Origin: Tricholomella constricta | Taxonomy: Eukaryota > Basidiomycota > Agaricomycetes > Agaricales > Lyophyllaceae | DNA length: 64,000 nt | Direction of reading: 5' to 3' | NCBI GenBank assembly: GCA_013368375.1 | Contig: JAACJP010000027.1 | Coordinates: 496,001 to 560,000, forward strand | In this document: in pieces, positions 22,053 to 34,304 of the stretch | Numbering within the stretch: the first letter of the stretch is position 1 | Layout of the letters: every line of letters starts with the position of its first letter | Position numbers and translations under genes: made by a program | The notes under the pieces: generated by a model | What the model was told of the DNA's origin: nothing | What the model saw: the letters and a program-made list of their open reading frames with translations, nothing else | Database searches by the model: none

Positions 22053-22493
22053 TGCTTTGTCGGTTGAGTATATGCGGTTGACTTGTACTAAGGTGGTGGT
22101 GGTAGAGTCACAAGATTTGTGGAATTACATATTGATGAGCCGAGCCCTTTGAAGTCTCAATTGCGCTTGCTCCGCCCGTCGACGTCGGTCTCCAATCGGT
22201 CTGGTCTTGAAATATTCGTCCGATGGTCACGTCACTTGTCGCCTCACCAGATGCGATCGGATCATGATCACAATTCGAGGCACGCCAAGTGGTCGGTCCT
22301 GTCAATTTTCTCTCAAGAATGACTGAGCATGACTACATGTCGACAAGAAAAAACATTCACGAGATCTACCATCCCATTAGATGTCTAGGTAAAAATACAA
22401 GCTAGAGCATATGGTCCAAGACACCGCCATTCCACAAATGCAAGAAGAAAAGAACGAAAGCAAAAAAAATGCAAGCATCGATCATCAATCATC
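22053..22493. other. Intergenic, OAT upstream and DHHC 3' flank
   Basis: This 441-base gap separates the OAT start from the DHHC stop, both on the minus strand. A TATA-like ATATG lies at 22068-22073. No coding signal was seen. Confidence 0.4.
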
Positions 22494-24990
22494 TTATCGC
22501 AGCTCCTGAGGCCACTCGACCCGTCTTCGCCAGATACCCTGCTCATCGAAACGTGGATTTACAGGGTACGTCAAGCCATCGTTCAAACTCCTCCCGATTG
22601 GCACTGTGAAAGGCTAGCAATCAGCATCTATTCGCCTTAGCGCAGAGATAGAGAGATGTCAGATAGCTAGGGAAACGAGAAGATGTGGATGCATGCAGAG
22701 ATGCCCTTCGGAATCCCTCGGATTTGAAGGTGGACAGTGGCATGGCATGAGCATGAGGAGCAAGACGCAAAATCTATACAGAAGTGTGATAAATGTCATC
22801 TAGTGGCCGGCTGGCTCTATCCCCGCGGGGCAGCCATGACGCTTCGTTGTAGGGTGACGAAGATGCCACCCTAGAACGCCGCACTGACACGTATATGCAT
22901 TGCAATCGCAATTTCAAAAAAGGGCGGCATGGCGATGACTCCGCAGGTGCATAAATAGGAGGTGAACGTCGACCATGGCGACACAAAGCTTGGATCGGAA
23001 AAGATCACAAGGTCGCGCGAGACGAACGGAACATGTACGCATGCTGTGCCTCGTTGTCTGTACCTCGGGTCCAACTGATTGCAAATTGCCTCCGCCGAAG
23101 CGACGTAATGCTGCAAGGGTCATGAGCTTGCATGCGGAGAGACTGAACTCCCGAGCACACAGAGGCACACTTCCATTCATGCACGCGAGGAAGATAACAA
23201 TGACAAAGAGAGAGGACTCACAGAACCACCCCCACGGATTTTTACCCATGACATCCACCCATCCTTTCGTTCCGCTCCCTAGCCACCAGATATTCCCCTC
23301 GCGTCCTATCTGGCCCCACTCCGCATCCCAAGCGCGTAGCGTGCGTCGCTTTTGCCTGTAGGCTGTGTAGACTGGGGCTTTCAAAATGAAGAGGAAGCGG
23401 CACTCACAGAAATGCGCACGTCCCAAGGACATCCCCCATCACCCGCTGCTCACGATGCTTCATGCTCCGCGCCTGTACATTTTCCAGGGTCGTTTGGCCC
23501 ATCCAAATCATTCTTATGTGTGAGATTTGCAGGAGGGTTGTAAAGAGTGCGAAGATCGCAGCACTGTATGCATGAAATCCAAGTCAGCTGAGCCCAGTGT
23601 ACAGTGAGAATATAATAGACGCACAGCGCGATGATTACGATCCGCTGTGGATCAATGTCTCCATCAGGCGAGTTGGCGGCGCGGACGGTATAAACGATCA
23701 GTGTGGCAACGACATAGAGCGCGTAAACTGAAGTAGCTTGCGTGAAATTGAGGAAAAACTGGATATATGCGCAGATTGTAAGGCCTTTGACTTCCGTGAG
23801 TGATTATATGCACACCTTCTGGTTCCGCGCACCAACACACTGGCCGATCCCTGTTTGCTCACGCTTCTGAACATTGGAACTATCTAAATGACGAGAACTG
23901 GACACGTACATGGACAATGATGATCATATTTCAGTATGCACTGCGAAAAGTGTCATCATCAGCGGACACAACGAATTGCACAACGCACCGTCCCACAACT
24001 GCGGCAATGATGCGTTCTATATGGTTTCACAATCTCGTCAATCCCACAGTATCGATGCTCCGGGCGCAAGATGGGGGTTAGCGGTGGTCGCCTCGATATG
24101 TAATCGGCCGGCGTCTTTTCCTTTGCTGGAATAGGCGCGGGCTTCACGGGTATACTACTTCCGTTCCCATTTCCACTCGGCGATGGAGCAGTTGCGCTGT
24201 ACACTTGGGAACTTCCCGTAGGAATGTTCTCATACGAGGGTCCGCCGATACTTTCTTGGTCCATATCGTGAGACGCGGCATGGGAATGGGAGGGCCGGGA
24301 TTGTGAGTATTGGGCACCTTCTACTGTAAAGTCATATGGAAAGAACGACGTGGGTGCTGGATATGGCGGTCGGTCGCATTTTGGGACATGCTGGTAGAGA
24401 GTCATTTTACGGACATGTGTGGAAGCAATGGGGCTCACATCTTTGGCATATCCTGGAGACGTTAGCACAACCTGAATAAGAACGTTTTAGTGATAATTAG
24501 GAGGACTTTGAATGTAGATAGCACGCTACCTTCACGTATGCCCACATCATCCACAAAAAGAGTACCGAAAATACCACAAGGAGGGCAACTACGTTTCTCC
24601 ATTAGCTGTCATTTGCATATTTCTAACGGGTGATGGAGCAAAAAAGCCCCGACAGAGAATGCCTCCTTTCACTTTCACCCAACCCCACAACGGCAAGCAA
24701 TCTTCAAACCAAGAGTCATCAACGATAGTAAACTCACTGCCAGTGCCCCTCGATCCCCCGGCGCCCTCTGTTCTCCTAATCATATCCACACACAACCTCC
24801 CAACATACACATATACCGAGTATCCCATTATGGCGAGAGTGAACGCGACCATAAACTTCCGCACGATCCAAGGCTGCGGTTTCGTGCGAGCGGCCCTTTT
24901 CTCGCGAGTGCGATGGGCGGCCTCCTCGACGACTCCGCAACATCTTGGATGTGGGGTGTTGGGGACCTTAAATGAAACTGATTGGCTCAT
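22494..24990 (-). CDS. DHHC-type protein S-palmitoyltransferase
   Basis: The enzyme transfers palmitate from CoA to protein cysteines at internal membranes. Ten exons join to 448 residues: 24990-24738, 24588-24530, 24471-24439, 24390-23989, 23940-23910, 23850-23816, 23758-23625, 23563-23408, 23355-23222, 22603-22494. N-terminal helices are FMVAFTLAIMGYSVYVYVG and VALLVVFSVLFLWMMWAYV. A long Ser/Pro-rich loop follows, then the Cys-rich domain RYCGIDEIVKPYRTHHCRSC, then Asp255-His-His-Cys258 in KYDHHCPWIGQCVGARNQK. Two more helices and the conserved tail (GREGNIWWLGSG, PIGRSLNDGLTYPVNPRFD) complete the protein. Intron 3 (24438-24391, 48 nt) is stop-free and a multiple of three, so retention would keep the frame. 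The last intron is about 618 nt, far longer than the others. It could belong to the PFA3 or PFA4 groups; I did not assign a symbol. Confidence 0.92.
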
Positions 24991-25135
24991 CGCAAGAGCC
25001 CAGAGAGCGTAGATGGTCAGTTATTGGAGCAGGCGAAAGACAGTGTGCATGACGTAGATCGCCTGCGGCAGTTGTTTGGTGTTGTCTACCTTGCGAAGCC
25101 TTCACTTTTATTTAGGTGTTCACAGTACGACCTCA
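24991..25135. promoter_or_regulatory. Shared divergent promoter, DHHC enzyme / POP8-like gene
   Basis: The two start codons are 145 bases apart on opposite strands, so both promoters must overlap here or extend into the genes. No clear TATA box was seen. Confidence 0.55.
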
Positions 25136-25516
25136 ATGCAACACTCGTTACCCACACAATACCACTACGTTCGCATTGCTGTTGCGCCCGTCACTGGTCG
25201 TGATGCCCTCGGGCTGCGGAAAGCTGTCCAGGACGCGCTCACTCAGACGTTCGGTGTCACTTCCGCCGCGCTCTACGTTGATTTTCTCTGGGTGGCGGAG
25301 GATGGCGGACAGTTTGTTATTCGGGTCCAAAAAGAGTGAGAAACCTGGCTATATGCGCCTATTTTGTGCGTTGGATGAGGCTTATCGTATACCATATGTT
25401 ACAGTGATGCGTCAAAGATCCTAGCAGCCATCGTAGCGTCGGACGCGCCAAAATTGTCGCTGGTGAAGGAGTCGCCATTCCTGCCCTCGTTGATCTCAGT
25501 GGATGAGCCTTTATGA
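25136..25516 (+). CDS. RNase P/MRP subunit, POP8/Rpp14-like
   Basis: Two exons, 25136-25335 and 25405-25516, join in frame to 103 residues; the intron is GT-AG. The start gives MQHSLPTQYHYVRIAVAP. The core HYVRIAV...LGLRKAVQDALTQTFG...YVDFLWVAEDGGQFVIRV fits the small Pop5/Rpp14 fold in which strands bracket a central helix, and the short length fits fungal Pop8. Such proteins are subunits of nuclear RNase P and RNase MRP, which process tRNA and rRNA precursors. The assignment rests on fold pattern and size, not a signature motif, so Pop5-like alternatives remain. Confidence 0.6.
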
Positions 25517-27989
25517 GAAAAACCTCCGCACTCGGATTATCAAGGCCAGGGCTCGGCCTTTTTCCATTTGTGTTTGTCAAGCTTGTAATCAGGTTAGCCC
25601 GCACACACTCTGATGACTTTTCATAATGCATTCCTACCGAAAAAGCACTCCTCCAAGGACCAACACTCGTCCAGGGTCAGACGATCCATCACGTTACTTT
25701 GCGGCTTCAGGCCCGGCCATCCGAAGTCTTTACATCGTTGTACCTTGCCGCAGCGGAATTTATTGATTATGAAAAGTCTAGGCTCTGAATTCCCAATTCG
25801 CTTTGCGTGCTTTCCCGGCTCAACGCTGTTCCAACGACCCTGTGTTGCAGCAGTACAGCGCTTCCGGCGGCCTGTTTTCCTCGGTGAGGCCCATCGATCT
25901 TTCTACAACGTGTCTTTCCTGACGAGGTTTGTGCTGTCGCGTAGGGCCCGGCTCCCCACATTCATGATCCTTCTCGCACAAAACTGGTTAGATCCTTTCT
26001 CAACCTAGAACATGAAATTACACGCCGTTGAGTTGTAAACCAAGCTGAATTCAGTTCAGAAATAATCCCGAAGCAGGGGACCTTGTCTCATCGGCTCTGT
26101 ACCAAATTTGCTGTCCGCAGTCGCGGCCAGCCAGATCGATCTTCCAAGAACCACTTATTCATATCGAGAAGTATTCCGGTATCTTACACTCTCCGGCGGT
26201 GAAGTGGGTCTGCGCTGTTCAGAAGCGATTACGCTTACGGGATGTATTTTCAACGACATCAACGTGGTGACCTATGGACATGGTCGTTGCGCCGTACCTG
26301 TCATGCGCACCGGTCAGCTCAGGTCTGGAATGCCACTCGCTCATTCAGTAGTCAGATATCCGTCATCTTTACAAGCCGTCTTTGACGGGGCCAATGACAC
26401 AGGTGAGGCAAGGCTTCTTACTGCCTACCCGATTAGTGTACTTACGATATGTCTCGCATATACGTGGTTAGGTATTGAGAACGATATGTCCTTATCCTCC
26501 ACGCCCCCATGCGCGGTGAAAATTCCATGTTACACAATTCAAAATTCAACACCCGCTGCCTGTAGAAATGGTTTTCCACGCACAATGGTGAACGTATATG
26601 TATCTTGAAATTGGTGATCATATATTTTGATCAGTGGAAACATTGCTTTCATTCATTTGTTTAATCCGTTTCTGTTTACTGTGACATGTCCCTGTGGCGT
26701 CTCCCACAGTTGCGCGAGATCATCTCTTCTTTCAACGGCAGAAACTTACTCCCCAAGGCAGGTTGCCCGTTCGCCTGATGGTAGGTCGCCATCAGCCTCT
26801 GCCATATCAATAAATTGACTCACGTCATATTTCACGTTAGGCCCAGGAGACTGGGACGAGTACAAGACACCTACACTCGCGGGAGAACGTCGTTTGCATT
26901 CTCACCTGGACCATTGAAGTGTCCATACAATGTGAGCGGTGCCGATGTCGTCGGCGACCTGATCATGAATGGGCAGCTGACCACAGGAGCCCTGACGTGG
27001 TCCTACCAGACATAATCTCCGCCGAAATATCTCTTACGCTACAATTCACGCAGACTCGAACCAGGTCGTCCGGATGGGTTGCGAACTCAGGTCGACGGAC
27101 TAACTGAAACTCACTGTTATTCGGATCCCACAAGCATTGAATTTCTGAGAAACGCCAGCGAGGCTCGTTTTGGCCGGAAACATGAGCAGGTCGTGGAGAG
27201 TTTACTATCTCCAGGCGGAGTGGCCAGGTAAAATTATCGTTAAAGCATATCCAAGCCATCGATCACTGCTAAGGCTTAACTTACCTTCTCCGGAGACGGA
27301 AAGCTCTCTTGCGTATGTTATTCTTCTTACTGCTACCTCTTTGTTGACAGGCCCTATTATTCGCATAGCACAAATGCAGCGATCGGTGGCAAATGAGATA
27401 TTGGATATCTAAGGGTGGTTTGAATTTGAGTGGCGTCGAGTGTTCCAGACTCTGCACGTCGCCTGCGCCCATCCCCTTCATTTACAATCCCTGACCCAAA
27501 TGCACCATTGATGGACAATTTTTGATAGGGCTTACCATCTAGGTCATTCATCTTCCCAAAAACCCTGCGCCCAAGTCACCCGAAGACCCATTGGTATGTC
27601 AATATATAATAAAATCAATGCAGATTATATATATAATCCAAATCTGACCACTGATTTACCCAAAAAACCATTGGTATGTCGATCCATGAAAATCATTGTA
27701 GGCTTATATAACCTCACCCTCTGCCATCGCCAGCCTGCCTACCCATCATATTACATGTTTCTGTCGCGGCCTGCATGATTTGGAAACACTTTGTATCCTC
27801 TCACCCTGATCGAGACCAACATCAGGCCCAGGGTCATCGAAATATCTGCACGGGTCAGTGCATGATTTCAGAATTCCATCTTTCTAATTCTGCCTTTCGG
27901 GTTTCTTTGTAATTTGAAATCCGTGCATTCTTTGACATTTTTACCATTCCCTGTGGTTTAAGCTCTTATGGACGTACCCATCTCTCAGG

Positions 27990-28080
27990 GCTTCTTTGCC
28001 CGTGGGGTATCAAATCCACGCTACGTCTAACCCGGGGCCTGAAGTTTGGACCTCGCTTGCACGTCCCAGAGACAATAAAC
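27990..28080 (+). repeat. Diverged direct repeat, copy 1
   Basis: CCCGTGGGGTATCAAATCC followed by ACGCT, TCTAACC and a GGACCTCGCTTGCACGTCCC tract is matched at 32521-32605 (CCCGTGGGGAATAAAATCC, ACGCT, ATCCAACC). Order and spacing are kept with many substitutions, pointing to two old copies of one element about 4.5 kb apart. Confidence 0.6.
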
Positions 28081-28756
28081 GATGTTTTTCATCGTGGAAG
28101 ATGCTATCCTAACCCCCTTGCATGGAATCGAAAGGTACATGGGCGTTTTAGAGCCTGAAAGATCAAGATGCGGCTTGGCCATATGCATTTGGGTTCTAGG
28201 CTCTGAACTCACGATTGCTCGGTCCTTTCTGATGTCGCCACAACGACCTTACTCCGCTGTGAAATCTCCACTGCTCGTGCCATATCCTCCCTCCCTGCAC
28301 TAGCGCAAGGATTAGCCACGCCGACCCGGTATTCAATCCCTCCTACGTTCATGCCTTGCTGACGAATGTCTGTTGGTCACTCTTCTTTCCATTCTGCCAA
28401 CCGTCGACCGTGGTTGACGTGATGGATTACGACATGCGTTCACGATGTAAAACTGCTCTCACTTGTTTTCGGCACGCTATCATAGACTCTCCGGCCGCTG
28501 ATACTGGGATATCTGGCTCTCTACTACCATAATAATTTCTATGACGCTTTCCTACCTAACTCTCCCCGCGTCCCATGTGTAGCGCAGATTGTGAGATTCT
28601 TACAACCTAGTAGATGAATGCGCAATATTGTCGAGGCCCTTGAAAATCGCCCACCCGGGCCCTTAGCCGATATTCCATTGACGGCTTCCCAGACATATTC
28701 TGCTCCACACGCATATGTGCAGAAATTCCCACTCCATTCCGGCGTGGCGTCAGGCC

Positions 28757-28783
28757 GATGGATGGATGGATGGATGGATGGAT
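28757..28783 (+). repeat. (GATG)n microsatellite
   Basis: Six or more tandem GATG units in the gene-poor region. Confidence 0.85.
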
Positions 28784-29732
28784 TACCCGAGTTTTGCTGT
28801 GGATTTTCTGGCAGACTCGTGCCGCGGAGTTTCACCATTGGCCTCTTTTTGGTATCGAAGATCCCATCTTACCCTCTTGAGCTAGCGCTGGCGCGAGCCT
28901 TGATGGAAGATCTATGTGACTTGTTTCTGCAGACCATATATATCTGACTTGCTCTTGAAATGATGAACCAGGTACTCGAGATCTGGGGAATACCCGAACG
29001 GCGGTGTCATGGTCGCTGCCAACGAGCTCGCACCACGGGTTCACACATCGTCCAGACAATGAGACATGATCACCTGCATTAAGGCGACACGTACGCCTTC
29101 AATGTAAGGAGCCCGAGCTCGTGTTCTATCGGGGTTGTTACTGATCAGCCTTGGACCAACAAGCAAACCCTTGCAAAGGCACAGTACGTCAATAACTAAC
29201 CTGCTAGCTACCTGCTGGCACTTCGTACCGTTTATATCGTCTAGTACGGGTGCAGTTGCAGGCAGGTGGCTCAATGACAGGTACCAGGTACCTCGCTGAT
29301 CACTCTTTCAGGTCGTCCGAATCATGAGTACATGAAAGTTTTTCTTTTTTTCAAAAACGGTCTAGGTGGTGGTGCATGTTTTCTAACGTTTAGAGAGCAG
29401 AATAATGTGCAAAACCAAATACTGCACAGCAGTGGTTGTGTTTCCGTGAGGACCTAAAATGAAAGTTCCCCACAAACTTTTTGACTACGGTCCAAAATAC
29501 AATCTTTGACCTCCATAACATCAGCAACTAGATCTCCTTGTCGAAACCAAGTTAAAGTCGGATCTTCGATATGTATCTTTGAAGCGCCTCACCGGACAAA
29601 AAGAAATCAGACTTTGAAAAGGCTTGAATGTTGTATTTGGCTTGCATAACTTGTACCAACAACGCCTTCAAACTTGAACTAGACATTGAGAACTTTGATT
29701 TGATGACTTAGTGTGCGGAATTTACGGCCGTT

Positions 29733-30098
29733 TGGCCTATGGGAAAAACGGGGCCGGCACCTGCCGTGATCCGACGGCGATCACTGGTCACGTGACCAAG
29801 CGCGTCTGCGCGAAGGCGCTCGCCTCCCTGCCCGCGGCGCGCCCTGTAGCTCTGTTGGTGTACCAAAAAAGAATTGTCGCTGCGCGGCACCTCCCTGAGC
29901 ATACCTAAGAGGGGATATATCTGGCTTGAAAGCATCTGAAATGAATTTTGTTCTGCAAGGGGTGCTCCTCTACCATAAATGAAGACAGTTAACCAATCCT
30001 TAGAATGCACATGTGAGCAGAAAAACAGCCCAGCACACTTGCAACCTCCCAAAGGCATGTCCAGGAGGCAAATGTACTGTAATGAGAGCCTATAGTCC
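29733..30098 (+). repeat. Long inverted repeat, left arm
   Basis: The reverse complement of this arm matches 31741-32040 over most of its length, with insertions and substitutions. Shared blocks include GGCTCTCATTACAGTACATT, TCCTGGACATGCCTTTGGGA, TGCTTTCAAGCCA and the palindrome around TCACGTGACC (29787-29796). The arms enclose about 1.6 kb. Confidence 0.85.
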
Positions 30099-30600
30099 TG
30101 CTATTGACTGCTATATGAGCCAGAAGTGGTCATTAAGCTCTGAAATAAGGGGGCTAAGTGCCCATAAGTACTTAGCTCTGACTGATTTATCATCGTAATT
30201 ACGGGTTCCAGGGGTAAGGAGTAATTTTGCAGGCCTCTGCGCTGTTAGGGGAACTCCCTTTCGTGCCCTCCGATGCTCACCGATCGTCCCCCCGCTCATG
30301 CGATCGCTCCCCCGACCATTCGCAATCCCGACCCCCGACGCTCCGACCCAAGCGTTGGTGTATATACTTAAACACTTCCTGTCTTTTCCCATCTCTCCCT
30401 GCGCGTGCCCGATCCCGATCCCGACCACCCGACATCCCGACGTCGGCTGTCCCAACGCGTGCCCGTACCCTGAGCCACGAGGATCGGACTGCATCGGGAA
30501 TGTGTCCATACATGCGCCGCAGACCATTCCTTGATTATTATGTACAGTACTCGTATATAGTCGGCCCACTGGCATTGGGGATCCTTAGTCTATTCTCTTC

Positions 30601-30677
30601 AGATTCCCCTCTGCCAGGTAAGCCCCTCTTTACATTCCTTACTGTACTTAATATAACTTCGGATTCCCCTCTGCCAG
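30601..30677 (+). repeat. Short direct repeat pair
   Basis: GATTCCCCTCTGCCAG occurs at about 30602 and again at about 30662, 60 bases apart, within the core of the long inverted repeat. Confidence 0.7.
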
Positions 30678-31040
30678 TACGACTCAGCTCTGTTCATGAG
30701 GTCGCCCTAACATGCGCCCGCGTCCAGGCCCTTCCACGTGTCTCAGCACCTCGCCCTCACACTGCGGGCATAAGCCCATATAAGCGTCGGATATATTTTG
30801 AAATGTCGGATATATGTTGAATTTATTTGATATCAGACCCGTTATTAAAATATATTCAAAATACAATCTCCGATGTTTTGGGCTTCCCCCCGCGGTGTCA
30901 GGGCGGATCACTTCATCACGCGCGCTGAGTTCGAACGTCCGCCCACATTCAGTCTCGCTCCTCTTTGAACCTCTGCGCCACGCTATCGTTTAGCAGATGC
31001 GGCGTACGAGGAAGTTTTTCAGGAGAATCGGGTCTGCTCC

Positions 31041-31047
31041 TATAAAA
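31041..31047 (+). promoter_or_regulatory. TATA box-like site in repeat core
   Basis: TATAAAA is followed by a GC-rich, then CT-rich leader as in fungal promoters. About 350 bases downstream begins a frame (31389-31670) whose end, SEAVRAEAVNQANLQLNLQ, has the helical character of retrotransposon gag N-termini. It may be an old element promoter; no full gene follows. Confidence 0.35.
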
Positions 31048-31740
31048 CCCTGGGCTGGGGCTTCGCCTCTTCCTTCCTTAGTCTTCGACATCCCAGCCCA
31101 GGTATGCACTTCGTGCCCTTCTGCCAGCTGCGCTCCAGCTCACCTATTCTTCTGGATTTCCAGTGATAACAGGTTACTCTGTTCTTCCTGTCTAATTATC
31201 TTCTGTTCATCACTAGTCATCCGGTAAGCTCCCCTCGGCTCTGCCGCATCATGCTGCGCACTCACCCTCATCGATTTTAGTTTGACTTCGTCAAACCTTT
31301 AAATCGTACGATTCCCGGCTTCGCCGCCTTTTCTTTCTATTCTAATCAGTTTATTATATTAGCTCGTAGACTATATTCTCTTGTCTTTTTGCTCGCCCTC
31401 CCACCGCTAGCCCTTCTTTTTGTTTGTCTTTTTCTGTGTCGTCCCTCCTTTTGTGTAGTAGCCATTTCGCTCCTCGCCAGCCAAATATATTTTGGGGGGC
31501 CCGCTTCGGCGGACCTTCCAGTACCTGCTATCCATCATCCGTGGCTACAATCTCTCCAGTCTCCGCCCCTCCCAGACTCCGCTCCCTCTGCCCCCACCCC
31601 CTCTGAAGCAGTTCGCGCAGAGGCCGTAAATCAGGCCAATTTACAGCTGAATTTACAGGCCACGAGCTAGGCCAACAGCCTGGTAAATCAGCTCAGGGCG
31701 CGTGCTAGCGCGTGCCCATCAATTTAGGTCCCTGAATTCC

Positions 31741-32040
31741 TGTAGGCTCTCATTACAGTACATTTGCTTCCTGGACATGCCTTTGGGAGGTTGCAGGTGT
31801 GCCTGGGCTGTTTTCCTGCGCAGTACTTGGAACAAAATCTATTTCAGGTGCTTTCAAGCCAAGCCTGTGCCCTCCAGATCCTAGGAGAGGTGCTGCACAG
31901 CGACAAATTTTTGTCATGTACCAACGGAGCTACAGGGCATGCTGCAGGGAGGAGCGAGGAGTCTTACTCGCAGGCGCGTCTAGTCACGTGACCGCCCTCG
32001 GGATCACGGCAAACGCCGGTCCAATTTTTCCCAGACTAAA
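31741..32040 (-). repeat. Long inverted repeat, right arm
   Basis: This is the partner of 29733-30098 in opposite orientation. The arm runs from GGCTCTCATTACAGTACATT near its inner end to the GTCACGTGACC palindrome and a GGGAAAAATTGG-like outer end on the complementary strand. Confidence 0.85.
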
Positions 32041-32520
32041 TGAGGCGTGGGAAAACATCAAGGTCAACATCTGGCAAGTCAAAGACATTGTCGCGATTAC
32101 TCTAGGTCAATGTTTTTGTCCGGTGAGGCCCTTCATATGTATCTCTTCTGTAAATTCGTCCCAAAACATACCGGTATGACGATAAATAAAATATGTTCTA
32201 AAATCAGAGAGGCTCATCAGTGATCATGTCCCTCCACCATCATCACTCTTATCATTTTTATGTATCTGCTCACGCTGCGTTATTTTGAAAAAATTTAGCT
32301 TTGCCCGATTCATACCACTGTCAGCGTCGTCTATTCCAGCCTCTTAGACTATGCGGGTCTCCGGTGTGTGAATATCGATGTCGTCGGATCAGTCCTTGCA
32401 TTTTTGAATTTCAACCTCGCTTGTGACTTTCGTCTCCGCCTCGTGTGAGAGACTTTCCCTTCGCTTCCTTCCATCATTGTAACGGGGAGCCTTCATAAAG
32501 CGCCGCTCTCCTTAGGGGTC

Positions 32521-32605
32521 GTTACCCGTGGGGAATAAAATCCACGCTTTATCCAACCTGGAGCGAGAAACTCGAACTTCCCGTGCCGGATCACAGATAT
32601 ATAGT
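32521..32605 (+). repeat. Diverged direct repeat, copy 2
   Basis: Second copy of the motif described at 27990-28080. Confidence 0.6.
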
Positions 32606-34304
32606 CGCATGACGCTACCTATATCTTCACATGGACCAACGAACGAAGACATTTAGCGCCTGTGGTACCTGGCCAGAGCAATTTAGACTCTGTGCTGCTG
32701 TGCGCAAACCGTGCTCAATCTCACGTCATGTTTTCTCTGTCTTCTTCCCTTCCAGTGCCTCCATAATCAGAATGGTAATGTCACCATAACGACTGCGATT
32801 TGTTGGCCCGCAATGAGTATCGATCTGACATGCCATAGGCCGTTCTAGATGTGTCGGCACTCCACATATCATTATGGCGCATCAACCCCGCGTGCACTGC
32901 GGTAAGGACTGTACATAATCGCGGCGTTTTCCTTGACGTCCCCTTCCCTCCGTATCTGCCTTGTTGAAGTGAGCCGCTGACCCTTACCGACTGTCACCCG
33001 TCGACTGCGCTGAAAGGACGAGTTATGCGACATTTTGCGACATATACCGCATTTGGATATGAAAATACTGTCACTTCACTTCGGCGGTCTATATCGTTGA
33101 CTCGGCGGCCATTGGCACACGTTGCAGGCGTGCATCATGGCTTTTCATCACTGGCCGACTCAAATTCTCCATTGATTTCTTATACCTTCCGAACGCAACG
33201 GATAGACGCTCCAGGCTTTTCAGGGCTCCACACATGCTGTTGCCTTTAACGTTGCAGCCTCCTCGATCTCTGCATAGTGGACGAGCTCTCCATAGTTCTC
33301 TGCGGCCGCAGCTGTCAGAGAAAATACCCCTGCGATGGTAGCCCTCGACCGACCGCGGCAGTAAGTTATTGTATTTGACCAGGCTCAATTTTCTTGAGCG
33401 AGAGGCGTACACTTGCGAGACTGGCCTATAACACTGGCCGAATTTCAAGAACTTGTACCCCCGAACGGCAGCGGCCACCGAAAGTGTACGAAGGGGATGC
33501 CCATTACGCGATTTGCTTCATGCTCCGGACTCGCCCTGCCCAGAAGATGCCTCGTCGCCCGTCTTTTCTGCGTTTTCGAAGCTCTCCCTTCCGCGAATAA
33601 TTTGAACACTTGACACAAGCTCGTCTGCTTTGCGGTCCGGATGACCTGTTTCTGAGAGAGCAAGGTATCTACAGATTCACAAGGCATGCTGACCCGGAGT
33701 GTCGTCGACATTCAATATGTTCAATCCATGGGAAGAGTTGGATGAAACGCATGCGAGGTGGCTTGGTTCGGCCTAAAATGTCGACGCAGTCAAAGCCGCG
33801 TCGCTGTCAACGTCATTATCAGCCGTAGGTCGGAAGCCATTCAGTCGCTGACTTTGGATCTAAGTACTTATGCCAAATCACAACGTTTCAAGCATTACCC
33901 TGTCTTTCGATTGATCTCGCCGAGTCATGTTCTGTATTCCTGCACTTTGAGTGAGATCCTCCCAGGCTTGTATTCGATGCAGCAGATTCGTCAAAATGTT
34001 CTTCTGTTTTTTTTTTTCATCGCCATATGGATTGTGGATTCATACGCAATGACATGACGTCTGGGTTTTCACATATCATTCCAAGAAGGTTCCGCCAATA
34101 AGTAAAACAACCGACCTCGTACAGCATCTTGCAAATGACGGATGGTAAGGACAGATGCAGGTGTATATACAACCAGAGATGTGTATGTCAACGATTCATG
34201 GAAACAAGAAAAGTAATGACAACGAGTCCCAATATGGTCAAATGCAATGCAGCGATGTACAATAGCGAAGATTAGCAAGGGACAGCGTATGGAAGTGGAG
34301 AGAA

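Larger units (their letters stand above)
25517..34304. other. Gene-poor region of degenerate repeats
   Basis: Nearly 9 kb carries no gene I can support. The longest frames (26108-26608, 166 codons; 30227-30820, 197 codons) have no domain features or conserved architecture. A stretch near 25658-25790 reads LVQGQTIHHVTLRLQARPSE in one frame before a stop and may be a gene remnant. The region holds a long inverted repeat (29733-32040), a diverged direct repeat (27990 and 32521), a GATG microsatellite and CT-rich, promoter-like DNA. It looks like decayed transposon sequence. Confidence 0.6.

Noticed and set aside
26108..26608. 166-codon frame in the repeat region
   Set aside because: No domain, no splice structure, surrounded by degenerate sequence.
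30227..30820. 197-codon frame in the core of the inverted repeat
   Set aside because: Pro/Arg/Ser-rich composition follows the CT-rich DNA. No protein features.
31389..31670. Possible retrotransposon gag start
   Set aside because: Only a short Ala/Gln/Asn-rich stretch ends in a stop. No protease, reverse transcriptase or integrase is found anywhere in the region, so not annotated as a gene.
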